Assembly: GCF_040183065.1 (NCBI RefSeq)
Contig: NC_091124.1
Coordinates: 66,239,001-66,303,000 of the forward strand
Source of the DNA: Periplaneta americana
Lineage: Eukaryota; Arthropoda; Insecta; Blattodea; Blattidae
Reading direction: 5' to 3'
Length of the DNA: 64,000 nucleotides
Shown: piece by piece, positions 21,701 to 33,317 of the stretch
Numbering within the stretch: the stretch's first letter is position 1
How the letters are laid out: each line of letters starts with the position of its first letter
Position numbers and translations under genes: made by a program
Notes under the pieces: generated by a model
Databases searched by the model: none
Told to the model about the DNA's origin: nothing
Seen by the model: only the letters and a program-made list of their open reading frames with translations

Positions 21701-23189
21701 AATACAAAATTTACCAGATACAGTAATTTCAGAAGTAGGAAGTAAACCAGACTGCTAATAATCTTCAATTACATCTTGGACATCCGGCACTTCTCTACAA
21801 AATAAATGTAATTTGTTTAACTAAATTTTAATATAAACTTTTATTTGTAGTCGTAAAATGTTTATCTTTTTGTAAATAGTTATGAGACTATTAAAATAAA
21901 CCCAAAACAAAGAAAGTATTTTAAATAAAAATTTGGTGTTGCAACTGACAGTTTATATTCAAAATTACTATACATTCTTTCTATAAAGAGACAGACGATT
22001 TTTGAATTTTAATGACTTCATAAAAGTTATGTATGATATTGATCATTTAAATGATGTCCTACTTTTGTAATCCCTAGGTGGTCACAGGGTTCCACTGAAG
22101 TACATTCTTACTCTAATAGATCTTGATGAGTTAAGAGTTGCGTCTTTGTGACGTGATTAAAATACTAAATAATTACACCACACTGCAATAATTGTGGACG
22201 TCTCAAATAATATAATACTCTTCAGATCTGCAATCCACGTCTTCACTAGCTAAATTTCATATTTTTTTCTTTATGAAAAGTAGCGTTTCACAGCAATAAG
22301 TTCGTTTTTCACCTTTTTGTGTGTACGCACTTTTCAATGAACATTATTTGCACTGGTTTACTCAGAAAGGTGTGGAAATTCCTGTTTTTACATATAGATC
22401 TGTAGACTTAGAGTCCTTTGAAAAAACGAAGCAGATTTATAAAGACATACAATAAATTGGATGTCAGTAGAGTGTAACTGGTTATGTTTGATGAGTAATT
22501 GTAACTCCATCAGAATACTTAGACGAAAACGAAATCGCATCGCATGGTTTGAAATCCTCTGTAATTGAAGACCTATCTTTCCAAACGGGCTAAGCGCCGA
22601 AAACAATTTTCTGAGATACTGATGAAAAGCACACTGTCGAGTACATGTTGAGCAAGGTCTCTAGATGTCGCTGTCGAACAGCTGTTAGACTTATCGACGG
22701 ACCTTGATGTTGACATACGTCTAACACCATTTTTCCGCGGACGAATGAGTCACTTACAGATGATCTACGACAGACCACATTTAGGATGATATTCTCATAT
22801 GGATGTATCTACCTTACATTGAATGAAATTAAATTCGAAAAACTGACATTTAACTCCTTTGTAAAGATGGGTCTTCAATTATTACAGTTCATAAAGTATT
22901 CAGAAACGTAGATTTGAGTCTATGAGAGCGTAATATTACGTCATTTAATATATATTTGTGTCGGAATTTATCTATTGATGGTGAAAGCCATACATTGGGA
23001 AAGATTACTAATTGTAAAACAGAAATAATTACTGTATTGTACAAAGTAACAATGACGAGTTCCCTCCAAGATGTCCGTGGCCTTTTTTAATTTGTACTGT
23101 TAGGTTGGCAGTATATATTTCCCTTTTGTACCGCTAGAATTCACCATCTTTCGTCCCAAATCGGCTACTGACGGACAGCATTCAATACA
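21701..23189. other. Unannotated AT-rich stretch
   Basis: I recognise nothing here. The left terminus of the mariner-type element below should lie near 23000-23190, but no inverted repeat pair was identified. Confidence 0.3.
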
Positions 23190-24028
23190 CGTGATTACGA
23201 AGATGACAACCAACCCTAAAAGTCAGTGCGCTATGTGGCTTAGAAAGTAGTATCAGTAGAGAATCTGTTCGCAGAATATTGCAATTTGCACGTTTTCACT
23301 CCTACAAATTACAGCATTTGCACATAATGCAAGAAGGGGATCCACTCAAGAGGCGAACATATTGCAACTGGATCGTACAGTGTTTGCATACTGATCGATC
23401 TTTCCTTCAGTATATTCAGTTCAGTGACAAATGCTTACTGTTTCTGGATGGGCACGCCCATACACAAAATGCACGATACTGGTCCAAAGAAATCCCAAGA
23501 TAGAAGCGTGAAGCTAACAACCCTCGTGTCCCAAAAGATATGGTGTGGTGTGGAATACTAGGTGATATGATTGTGGGACCATATTTATTTCATGGAAATG
23601 TAAACCAACACACATCCTATGGGGAATTGCTGTACAGCACTGTAATGGAGTTCCTGTATGATTTGCCACTAAACAAACGAATAAGAATGTGTTTTCAACA
23701 AGATAGAGTTACGGGACATTATGCTCGAACAGTTCGCCAGGAACTGAATGAGATGTTCGGTGTGCACTGGACGAGGTGGACCTCAGTCATGGCCTCCACG
23801 GTCACCAGACCTCACGCTCCTTGATTTCTTTTTAAGTACTATATGGGATTTGTGAAGTAGCACGTTTTTCAGACAGAGCCTACATTTATAGATGACTTGA
23901 AACGAAGGATCATCCATGTTATCCAGCACATCTCACCTGCAACATTTTTAAGTGTGACAGAAGAATGTCAGGATCGAGTGAGGCACTGTCTTCAAGTAAA
24001 TAGAGCGCATTTTGAACATTTGCAGTAG
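23190..24028 (+). pseudogene. Tc1/mariner-superfamily transposase, decayed
   Basis: Joining frames gives the C-terminal two-thirds of a DDE transposase: SISRESVRRIL, LKRRTYCNWI and QFSDKC (first catalytic D) near 23420; MVWCGILGDMIVGP near 23540; FQQDRVTGHYAR (second D) near 23695; and, after a frameshift near 23770, WPPRSPDLTLLDFF with the third D. The C-terminal part ISPATFLSVTEECQDRV...VNRAHFEHLQ follows and stops at 24026-24028. The spacing between second and third D is about 40-41 residues, which recalls the DD41D group, but the frameshift leaves one residue uncertain. A stop at 23502 and further damage after 23850 make it non-functional. The N-terminal DNA-binding region is absent. Confidence 0.8.
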
Positions 24029-25489
24029 TGAACGTACTGTATACAATTGTACTTCCAATTAGAGTAATGTTTACCATTTATCAACTGACTTCTGTGTCAC
24101 ACGATATTTAGCGACACCAACAGGTATAATGCTTTATTCATTTTTCAAGTGAATGCGAAGGTTGATTCAAACTTGGAAATGTGTAAGCTATCTCGTCAGA
24201 AACGGAAGAAGTCCAATGCAAATATCACTTTATGTTCAATCAGAATGTTAAAGGAACTGAATTAACAAGTTTTAGGTACAGTTCAGCAATATTAATAAAG
24301 TCACATTTCTCCTAAAATTATTTTTCATAAAATTTCAATAGCAATACGTAAAGTCCTAGCAACTAGAAAATCTGCAGATGTAGAAAAATGCTATGTAGTA
24401 TAGTAATTAAAAGAAAACTCTTAATACATTATTTCCATATCTTGTAATATCGCAAGAGAACTATTTTTAACACTAAAATGCTAGGATTTCTGACATCTGT
24501 AAAAATAAATCTTAAGTTTGTTCGTGGAACAGATAAGTAAAAGAAAGAGTCCGTTAAATAGCAGGTATAATCATCAAGTGTTTGAATTTGTATGAAATTC
24601 GTAACTGAACTCATGGGAGCAATTTTACACATTTTATTTTGTAAGAGAGTTGAATAGGAGAGCATTTAGAACAATATATACTATAATTAACCTAATGACG
24701 TCATTATTAAAATAATTCTCAACAAAGATTGTGAAAATATGTAAAATATACTTTAAAAATACAAAAATAAGGTAATAATGAAGAATAGTTGCTGTAGGTA
24801 TAAATACAAACACTTCAAAAATAAGAAACATGAGGTGAATGCATCAGAGAGAAAACAACGCCTATAATTAGGCTCTAAACATATTATGCTCATCTATTTT
24901 ATACAAAAATAAGCTCAATTACCTATAATGTGGGAGTATGGGTACATTTTGTTACTCAGAATATCACTTTTTGTTACGGTGAGCTTTCCAGAGACATCAT
25001 TAAAAGATTAGCTAAAATAAATTATTTTCATATATTGATCTCATTTCTTTATTTAAATTTAAATTCATACATGAATTTCACTGCAGTTAAAAGATTAGAT
25101 TATTTTGAGTTGTCAACATAAAAGAATTTATGAGGAAACAGCATCCCCAAAATTGAATAACATAAAACATGATTATGATAAAGACTTTAAGGCAAAACCT
25201 TGAAGCCATTAAGGTGATTCATACGTGAGCGCATGAATAAATCATAATAAATCTGCTAACATCTTAAACTGCAGATACATAAAAACTTGGAGCCATAATT
25301 TCAAGCAATTTTTACAGCGTTGTAAAAAATTGTTTAAGAATATTTTAAGGCATGAGACATAAATTTTAAATGCATAGATTTTTCTGTGCTCACTGTTACA
25401 TACTATTTTTAAATTTGCATATAGGCAATGTGTATGAGTGCACGTATCTCAGAATTACATTAAACATGGAGCTTAGCTTATTAATTTAA
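24029..25489. other. Unannotated AT-rich stretch
   Basis: I recognise nothing here; the open frames are short, AT-rich and without domains. Confidence 0.3.
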
Positions 25490-26115
25490 TTTAATTTAAT
25501 AGCTCAAAAATTTTCAATGGAAATATCCATTAACAAAACAAAAATAATGGCCTTTTGTGGTAAATACCGAATACCAAGCAAAATTTGTTTAAAATAACAC
25601 AATTTTGGAAAAAGTTAATGAGTTTAATTATTTAGGATATAAACTTTCTTTTGTTGAAAATTGTAAAATTCAACAAATCAATGGGCATCATTAATAGAGT
25701 TTAAAACCTTCATTAATACAAACATCAACTCGTACTCGTCTTTATCAAATAATAGCTCGACCAGTCTTATGTTACGGGAGTGAAGCGTGGGCTATAAGGA
25801 CAAAAGATGAAAGCAGACTAACAGCTCGCGAGATGAGATTCATGCGCCGAACAGCTGGCTACACTAAATGGGATCGAAAGAAAAATGAAGATATCCTTCA
25901 AGAACTTAATGTGTCATCAATACTGGACTATATCTCCAGATATCAGTTGAACTGGAAGGAACGCGTCTCAAGAATGGTTTCATCCAGGATCCCTAAGGCA
26001 ATAATGAAGTATCGTCGAAATGGGAAACGTCACTTGGTCGACCTATGAAAAGATGGCAAGAAAATCGCTTTTCCAGGCCATAACAGTTCTTTTGGGACTA
26101 GTACTTGACAGGATG
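25490..26115 (+). mobile_element. LINE reverse-transcriptase remnant (family L1d)
   Basis: Across three frames one reads MEISINKTKIMAF; NEFNYLGYKLSF; RTRLYQIIARPVLCYGSEAW; then an intact stretch MRFMRRTAGYTKWDRKKNEDIL and YQLNWKERVSRM at 25833-26048; and finally a frame change into G-RPMKRWQENR. These are thumb and C-terminal motifs of an insect LINE reverse transcriptase. A related fragment lies at 54880-55045. Confidence 0.8.
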
Positions 26116-27480
26116 ATGATGACGGAGCTTAGCTTTATCGATACTTCTTAATAAGATAATATTTAAAATAGATTATTATATTAGCGTTTCTCTGATTAGG
26201 TATGCTGGAGAAAAAATTGTATTTGATTATCACAAATCACTCTAATTAAACTTCGTAATTTCTGTAGAAGTTAAAATTCGGTCTGCTTTTAACGTACGCA
26301 AGTTCTGAAAATCTACTCAGTATTTCAGTTTTTTAACAGAATTTGTTTTCGAGATATGTGCACTATAGCTAAATTTAAGAATATATTTTTTTACATAGTA
26401 CATAACAGTGATCAAAGATCATCCTCTGAACCTAAAAGTTATATTTCATACTTTGACATATTCTTACATTATAACTGTCTTCGAATTATGACCAACATTT
26501 TGTGCATCTAGAGTTAAAATATTACCAAATTTAGAATTATTTTCCCTTGCTTTCACATAAAAGTATCCTTAAATAGGAAGACAAGAAGCCATAGTAAGGC
26601 AAACTGGTTTGGTACAACAATTAATTATTTCAAAATACCAACATACCTTTTCCCTAGAGTTCACTGAATTTTTTGTTTTATTTTTATCGTATTTTAATAC
26701 AAACTGAATTTCATACGGGAATAACATTTAGAGTTTTTCTTAAAAGTTATTCACCATGCTTCTTAACTCTATTGGATGCAGTCACCTCATATCCTGCTTA
26801 AAAAAAAACATAATATTTCCACATTTGACCAGTATGTACGGTGTACCTTTAACCAAATATGTTCGTAAAATCGACTGTTCATTCTCGAGAGATCTGTATG
26901 AAGTGAGGCCCGTCACTCGACGATTAGCCCGAGTTTCAGGCCGATTTTTTGAAGAAAGATCAACGGGCGGAGATGAAGCCATCTTGAAATTGAACAAAAT
27001 TCCACAACCTTCAGCGCATTTCAACACTCAGAAAAAGACTGGGTACATAATATGTCTAACACATAAGTATCTTAAACGCAAAGGCTCTGTGGTGAAACTA
27101 TGAAACTCAGGTTGCACAATTGTATAACTTCAAAAAGGCATATAGAATTTTTAAATAAAACAACACTTTAAAACAGACACATGTAACACGTCACCATCAC
27201 AGTGCGATGAGAAACTTCAGTGGACTGAAAATTATAAGTAATTGCAAATAGTTCTTCCTTGTCGTTGTATGGGTTAAATTTGTATTCCTGCTCAGCTGAT
27301 ATCACTTCGTTTTGAAGTCATGTAATCCTCAGTTATGAGACCACTATAGCTAGAACTGGTGGAAAGAGTACTTGCAGGCAACATCTTTAAACTTAGCACC
27401 TTCTGAAAGACGTAACAAAGACGTACCCGGTCTTGGCGCTAGACTTGTGTAATGCCACGCTTCCACCATTTAACCCGATG
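26116..27480. other. Region downstream of the receptor gene
   Basis: This is the 3' side of the minus-strand receptor and may contain its 3' untranslated region. The nearest clear AATAAA on the minus strand is about 800 bases past the stop (near 26680), so the polyadenylation site is not established. A plus-strand frame of 115 codons (26756-27103) and an overlapping minus-strand frame of 81 codons have no domain I recognise. Confidence 0.3.
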
Positions 27481-28323
27481 CTAGACTTGAGTCACCTGAG
27501 TCATATTATTCGCGGTGGTGCACCCATTGTTATCACCGTTTCCGTTATGTTGTGGCACTAGCAACCACCTGTCCAACACTGAAGGCCGAAAAAGTATACT
27601 GAAAGTCGATCTAAATTGCCTACTCATGGCACAGTACAAAATAAAATTTATGGCTGAGTTTATAAGTGCTAAGATATCCATCACTTCACCAAGTTTCTGG
27701 TAGCAGTGTTCGAAGAATTTGTCCCCTAGCCAGACTGATAACAGTCCTAATATGCCTTGAGGAAACTCTGTGAGGAGGAACAGCAAAAGAACTGCCAGAA
27801 GCATTCTTGTTGTGCGGTCAGTCTGTCTCTCTTTGTCGAGTACCCTCGAATTTCTCGTAGATGCCTTCCCGGAACCGGAAGCTGCGGTCAGCTGCTGTCG
27901 ACGTTTCTTGGTTTCCAGAAGGGCGCAGATCAGTCTACGACTGAGTTCTGTCAGCGCGAAGCAAGGGATCAGTTTGATGACGATGCTGTAGATCCAGAAG
28001 TTTATCTGTCGCAGCAGGTCGTTGTTCGCCTTCCCTAATTCCGAGATGTTGAGTACGTACAGCGTCACGTTTCTCGCACCCTCGACGTTGTCTTTGAATT
28101 TGATTTTATGACCATCCTTGTCCACTCTGGCAATCGTGGGTTGTACGCTGAAGGCCAGGAACGAGGGGATGCATAATATCGGACAGACGATGTAGGCGCT
28201 GATAATGGCCGCAATGGTGGTTCTCATGCAGCACCATTCGCGGTTGCGTTGGGGGTGAGCCACTGCAATATACCTCCACACGGCCAGAGTCACTGTGAGC
28301 CAGATGGAGACAGTATGACACAC
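27481..28323 (-). CDS. Myosuppressin/FMRFamide-like receptor, last coding exon
   Basis: The exon encodes the 280 C-terminal residues of a rhodopsin-class neuropeptide receptor that acts at the plasma membrane through G proteins. It starts at a clean acceptor (caacag|GTG) in phase 0, in the middle of TM3. It shows WRYIAV where most receptors have DRY, a hallmark of the myosuppressin-receptor group. TM4 follows (around AIISAYIVCPILCIPSF), then a second extracellular loop with two N-glycosylation sites (NVT, NIS), TM5 (FWIYSIVIKLIPCFAL), a basic third loop, TM6 with LTEFPQG, and TM7 with NSAINFILY in place of NPxxY. A short polar tail ends in TQV before a TAG stop at 27481-27483. The reading frame is intact. 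The ligand is inferred from family resemblance; other FMRFamide-like peptide receptors are the alternative. Confidence 0.92.
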   Translation of the reverse strand: MCHTVSIWLTVTLAVWRYIAVAHPQRNREWCCMRTTIAAIISAYIVCPILCIPSFLAFSVQPTIARVDKDGHKIKFKDNVEGARNVTLYVLNISELGKANNDLLRQINFWIYSIVIKLIPCFALTELSRRLICALLETKKRRQQLTAASGSGKASTRNSRVLDKERQTDRTTRMLLAVLLLFLLTEFPQGILGLLSVWLGDKFFEHCYQKLGEVMDILALINSAINFILYCAMSRQFRSTFSILFRPSVLDRWLLVPQHNGNGDNNGCTTANNMTQVTQV

Positions 28324-30498
28324 CTGTTGGCAAAGACACACCAGTCAAACATCGTAATTGTAACCACAATTCTACAAATAACGTATCCTTAAATTGCAGA
28401 AGCTATGAGAGACTATACTGAGTTGAATTTAGCAGAGAATTTAATAAACTGCTCGGTTGGAGTTAACCTACACTCTATCTGCTTTAACTTCGGTAGTAAA
28501 ATTAAGTTTGAAGTCTAACTGCACTTTCCCCATTGATCGATAATCCTCAAATGCATTGGTTCGATTATTCGTAAATATGTAATACTGGTATATAATCCTC
28601 ACGCTAGTAAACTCGGAGTACTTGTAAATGTCTAAAAATTGATTCACAATTCCCATAAGATAGGATTTGAATACTTCTAAAGTTTTAATGTGGTTCAAAA
28701 TCATTACAAAGATTCTCGAATATTCGTAAATGTTTAAAACTGATTTATAAGTCTTCCTTGACTACATTAATTTCTGGACTCTTGTAAATGTCATAATCTA
28801 CTTGTAAATTAGTCCATAATCCTCATTCGATTGGTTTAAATATCCGTAAATGACTAATATCAATTCACATTCTAACAGTAGAAAATTCGAATACGGTATT
28901 TGCAATGTCTAATATTGATTCGTGATCTTCATACTTTCAAATGTACAATATATTCATTCATAAACATCTTACGGAAAAGTTCGGATACTTTTGGGGAAAT
29001 TTACACCTTCAGAAGTAAAAAAAGTTTTTTTTTTTTTTCTTTTTGTTGAATAGACTTTCTTCAATAGTGCATTATGATGATTTTCTTTTAATATCCATAA
29101 TACTTTTCGAGTTGTGATCTAAACGTGAGACTATGTCAATTGACTTGGCCATTTGGATATGGACAGAACTTCCTATCTTCGGTAAGTTTGTCGCTCATTT
29201 CCCATTACTTAAATTTTCCAACTCGTTTCCCCTCATAACTTCCACATTTTCAAAGATAAAGTTATTAAATTTTCCATACAAAAGAATTTCATACTGAAGA
29301 ACAGACCCTGCATGTAGCACTGTTTTATTTTTACAAGTTGTTCTTCCATTAATAATTTTTACGTAAAAATTAAATTTTACAACAGATGGGAAAAAATCAC
29401 AAAAAAACATTTCCAATTTATATATTCAACTGATAAGGACAGGATTTGTTAACACACTCAATATGAATAAAATAGAGGAAGAGCATTAAAATATTCAAAA
29501 ACATATCAGAGAAACCTACTTTCCCTACACAAATTGCACCTCCCAATTTAAAAATGTTAAGAATAAAGATTTTTTCAATTCTAAAAATTGATTAAGGATA
29601 TATAGAAATTAAATTTTGATTCAGCAGATATGTAGACCCTTCGCTAGTATAATTTTAGTAAAATTCAGAATTTAATTTCTATATGTTTTGAATTAATTTC
29701 TTGCTGGAAATTGCTATAGAATCATCAGACAATACTTCTATAACAGTTATTTGTGCAACAAGAGGATAATGTTGATAATTATGGCTTGAGTGAATGTTTG
29801 TCGCACTCACTATCGTTCGTGCGACAATTTTCACGAGTGTCGTAATAAGATTATCCACGAGTTGGATACAACACTTTATGGCATCTTAGCATTATAAATT
29901 GTAGGAAATAAATGATGAAAGAAGTTCAATTCGGGATCCGTAGCTGACAAATTATCTTCATATGTTTGTATCGATTAGTTGCGCCTGGCATTGACATTGA
30001 GTAAAGAGAAATGGATGACCTTGCAGGTTATGTTCCAATGTTCCTTTATTTTGTGAATATAGTTTCTCTGAACCACAGAACTGTTTTATGTGATGTTACG
30101 AAAATGATACAAAATTGTTAAAGATTGGAAATAAATGATACGTTACCTTGTGTCCTGTATTTCATTTCTTATTACGTTGCGCGTAGAAGTGATAACAGAG
30201 ATAGCAAGCGTTCCGGTATTACATCATGGCAAATACGTCATTGTTTTTACCGACACGCGTGCTATAATAAGCCAATTACTCACGATTTTGGATGTAGTAA
30301 CGATCTGTTTATAATGCTAGGATGGCATGAACATTTTTTAGAGTATTGTTTTACAAAATTTATACTAGCGAAATATGGGCAATAGAAATTATTTTTTGCT
30401 GGTAGATACTGACGATAATATTATTAGCAATAAAAATAACAATGAATAAAAATTAAGATCATGGTTTTGTGCTTTGAATGACAGTGATATTAATTTAC
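28324..30498 (-). other. Phase-0 intron of the receptor gene
   Basis: The donor is CAG|GTAAAT at 30499/30498 and the acceptor AACAG|GTG at 28324/28323, both on the minus strand; the junction Q|V is in phase 0. The intron is AT-rich and contains a 20-odd-base T/C run near 29026-29050 and a small palindrome (gtcgcac...gtgcgac) at 29798-29826. No transposon protein was recognised in it. Confidence 0.88.
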
Positions 30499-30762
30499 CT
30501 GTGCGAAGTTGGCGTGAAAGAGCACGAAGACGGACCAGGGGTAGGAGTAGCGGTCTGTGAGGGGCACTGGCGTGCTTGGCTGCATGTACATGTGGCACGC
30601 GAAGGGGATATACTCCAGCATGACGAGGAGGTCGGCCACGGCCAGCCCGGTGAGCAGGGCATTGGTCGGCGAGGTCATCTCGCGTCGTGTCAGCACTGCG
30701 ATGTTGAGGGTGTTGGCCACAGACCCGAATATGCACACCACCAGACTGACATAGCCATGCAC
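30499..30762 (-). CDS. Myosuppressin/FMRFamide-like receptor, internal exon (TM1 to TM3)
   Basis: The exon encodes 88 residues upstream of the exon at 27481-28323. TM1 contains the GSVAN motif with the conserved asparagine, the first loop is RREM, TM2 has LAVADLL with the conserved aspartate, a short extracellular loop ends in YPW, and TM3 begins at the donor. The 5' edge is an acceptor (ctctcgcag|GTG) with a pyrimidine-rich tract, so the first residue, valine, is not a start codon and at least one upstream exon is needed for the extracellular N-terminus. I could not find that exon in 30763-64000 on the minus strand; it may be tiny or outside the window. Both ends of this exon are phase 0, and the frame is intact. 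Confidence 0.9.
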
Positions 30763-30989
30763 CTGCGAGAGATGAGAAACAAGTGTCTTTAACTACTGCA
30801 GAAACTTCTTTGCATATGCAAGATAAATTGATATTATTATTATCATCATTATTGGATATAAAAAAATTTGCAAATAACCTTATTGCACCTAAAGTATGTT
30901 AGTATTGTACTTAAATTCATAATGAACGAAGCATTATGTACAACAATACAACTACGTTCACAATATTAAAAAAAAGTATTGCAAATGAA

Positions 30990-31337
30990 CAACTAATATT
31001 TGAGGAGAAAAATTCGCTCCGGCGCCGGGGATCGAAACCGGGTCCTTGGTTCTACGTACCAAGCGCTCTGACCACTGAGCTACGCCGAAGTCAATCCACA
31101 GCGCCGGACCGAATCCTCCTCCTTCAATGTTTCCCTTTGTGGCCTGACTCCAAGTTAGGCATATATGTTGACGTATATGTCCAATTAGGAGCGCACTCAG
31201 CTGAGTGACTTGTTTGGCCGGGATTCCGCAGTTAAGTGCACAGAGCACAGAGTAGTCAGAGCGCTTGGTACGTAGAACCAAGGACCCGGGTTCGATCCCC
31301 GGCGCCGGAGCGAATTTTTCTCCTCAAATATTAGTTG
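30990..31337. mobile_element. Palindromic element with tRNA-like arms, young copy
   Basis: The two arms (30990 to about 31072 and about 31255-31337) are inverted repeats of about 83 bp with a single mismatch. Each begins 'caactaatatttgaggag' and runs into a tRNA-like unit. The left unit (31018-31089) extends further than the arm and folds as a complete cloverleaf. The right unit keeps the anticodon arm, T-arm and 3' acceptor strand but has a different D-arm region. The central about 180 bases are unique. An 8-base 'caatatta' occurs at 30961-30968 and 31339-31346; it could be a TSD but may be chance in AT-rich DNA. The element at 2541-2824 has the same design. Confidence 0.8.
31018..31089 (-). 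tRNA. tRNA-like sequence (72 nt), probably a mobile-element arm, not a gene
   Basis: On the minus strand it forms a 7-bp acceptor stem (ttcggcg/cgccgga with one T-G pair), a D-stem GCTC/GAGC, an anticodon stem TTGGT/ACCAA with a seven-base loop ACGTAGA, a four-base variable region and a T-arm with near-standard CGGTTTCGATCCCCG. The loop has GTA in the anticodon position but C instead of the invariant T before it, and the T-stem carries one mismatch. Its place in a palindromic element argues for a tRNA-derived retroelement head. Confidence 0.5.
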
Positions 31338-31604
31338 TCAATATTACAGATATTATTCTGTATGACAAATTAATAAATCTATAATATGGCAACTGAAACT
31401 AAGAAAATACTTCTATTTACAACAGTAAGGTTTAACAAATATTTTGTAAAGAGGGCAGTATGTAATGTTACATTCATATAAATATAATATTAATTGATAT
31501 ATTTCTATTCTGAAAATTGTATAATGAAATAGAAGATGAACAGTCTGTAATGCTTCGTTACCAGTGGCGTACACAGGATTTGTTTACAACTCACATTATC
31601 GATA

Positions 31605-31638
<34 letters not shown>

Positions 31639-31710
31639 TATTAATATTATATTCATGAATATTCTTATAAAATCTTTGAAACATAATATTTTCACAGCCA
31701 TCCAATTTTT
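31338..31710. other. AT-rich stretch with an (ATT)n run
   Basis: An (ATT)n microsatellite lies at 31608-31640. Before it, 'cagtggcgtacacaggattt' at 31562-31581 matches the terminus of the element at 5707-6687, suggesting a truncated relative. Confidence 0.4.
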
Positions 31711-31724
31711 AACAAATTTTAACT

Positions 31725-31967
31725 TTTTATATTTTAGTACGTTATTTTATGACGCTTTATCAACATCTTAGGTTATTTAGCGTCTCAATGAAGGTGATAA
31801 TGCCGGTGAAATGAGTCCAGGGTCCAGAACTGAAAGTTACCCAGCATTTACTCATATTAGGTTGAGGGAAAAGTCCGGAAAAAACCTCAACTAGGTAACC
31901 GGGAATCGAACCCGGGCCACCTGATTTCGCGGCCAGACGTGCTAACCGTTACTCCACAGGTTTGAAC
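31725..31967 (-). mobile_element. SINE S1, near-full copy
   Basis: The tail is near 31740 (cgttattttatgacgcttta), the body in the middle, and the head with 'ctgtggagtaacggttagc' at the right, all on the minus strand. A perfect 14-bp TSD (aacaaattttaact) flanks it at 31711-31724 and 31968-31981. Confidence 0.9.
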
Positions 31968-32249
31968 AACAAATTTTAACTACTGTTTAATTTTGTATAA
32001 TGAAAAATGCTTGTATCATTATTACACTTACACAATAATCATTTATTTAGTCAACAGTTACTTGTATATGATAGGTAAGACACTTTATTTTACATAGCAG
32101 GAAAATACATGGAAACAATAAAATATATTGAAATAAATTTAATTAAACACATTAATGAAACATGGAACTCACCAAGGAAATTGTTAAAAACTGTTTGAAA
32201 CAATTAAGCGAGGCAAAATGTCTCAAAATATTTTTAATCTAATGGCGAA

Positions 32250-33317
32250 GTGCATCAACATCGGTTAAAAACGCAGTAATCATAGATTACGAAACGACGG
32301 TTAAACAGTAACCGTGGTTAAAATGTAATTTCTGTGCACCATTCATAATCACCGATTACTTAAACATAGTTAGCTGACACTTCGTTTAACCAGAGCAAAG
32401 TCTATGATGGTACACTGTTTCTACAAAATGACTAAAGAAAAGAATTCATACCACAGCAAAGATAATAGTCAACCTCTAAAAACGACTGCGCTCACTCCGT
32501 TCTACATCGAAGTGAACATGTCCTACATTTTCGCGTTGCATTTGTTTGCCTTTGGGCGCTGTTATATTTGCGAGTTGCATTTCTTTGTTTTTCATTGCTG
32601 TTAGGTTAAAATCGTACAAAATAGAAAATTGAATGCAAAAATGATAATATCCCAATGTGAGGTTAAGTATCGATAGACTTACTTAATAGATTTAAATATA
32701 TTATATAATAAAGAAGGAATATCCATAAAGGAAAAGGATGCAGAAGATTAGTAGAAATGTGTGTACGACCCAAGATCCCATTTACACCAGGTTACTGTTC
32801 ATTATCCTAAGATCCATCCATAACCTCTCTTTGTTCAGCCAGTGACAGAGAAAGAGATATTCAAGTATTCCCTCTTAAAATACAGAAAATAACAGTTACA
32901 TAGAATCGCAACATAAGGAGCTGATCAACAGAAGAAATATGACTGTTTTTGAGTTATTGCAAGTGAGCCATTTGTAGATTTTGATAAACAAAATCCCTCC
33001 TGAAATTTTCTGTCACCTAATTCCTCGTAAAGATTCTCTCTTTCCACTAAAGAAACTTCACGCCCACGCTCTATCCAAGTACTGTACAATAATAATCGTC
33101 TTCGAAGGAAACATCTGTGGCTCTGGCCGCCATTTTGCTTTACTTGCTCTACTAATCACTGGTTATCTCCTTTAACCGCTCGAAAATGGCCGGTTATAGA
33201 TTAATGTGGTTAACCTCCTATTTAAGTCGTAACCGAGGTCGATCCACTGTAAAAATGCTTAACCAGAGGTTAGGTGACAATTTTAACTGATGGTTACACT
33301 AACCGACGTTGATGCAC
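32250..33317. mobile_element. ~1.07-kb TIR element with GTGCATCAAC ends
   Basis: Left GTGCATCAACATCGGTTA and right (reverse complement) GTGCATCAACGTCGGTTA form an 18-bp TIR with one mismatch. The subterminal 200 bp on each side repeat GGTTAA/TTAACC at least ten times in both orientations. The short frames inside show no transposase motif. Flanking octamers do not match, so no TSD is claimed. Confidence 0.6.

Noticed and set aside
26756-27103. A 115-codon plus-strand frame just downstream of the receptor, with an overlapping 81-codon minus-strand frame
   Set aside because: There is no recognisable domain and no splice or codon-use support; it could be a repeat remnant or receptor 3' untranslated region.
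27757-28038. Plus-strand frames of 73-93 codons within the receptor exon
   Set aside because: They are antisense shadows of the well-supported receptor coding sequence.
31018-31089. A functional tRNA-Tyr gene
   Set aside because: The cloverleaf is complete, but the base before the anticodon is C rather than T, the T-stem has a mismatch, and the sequence is an arm of a palindromic mobile unit.
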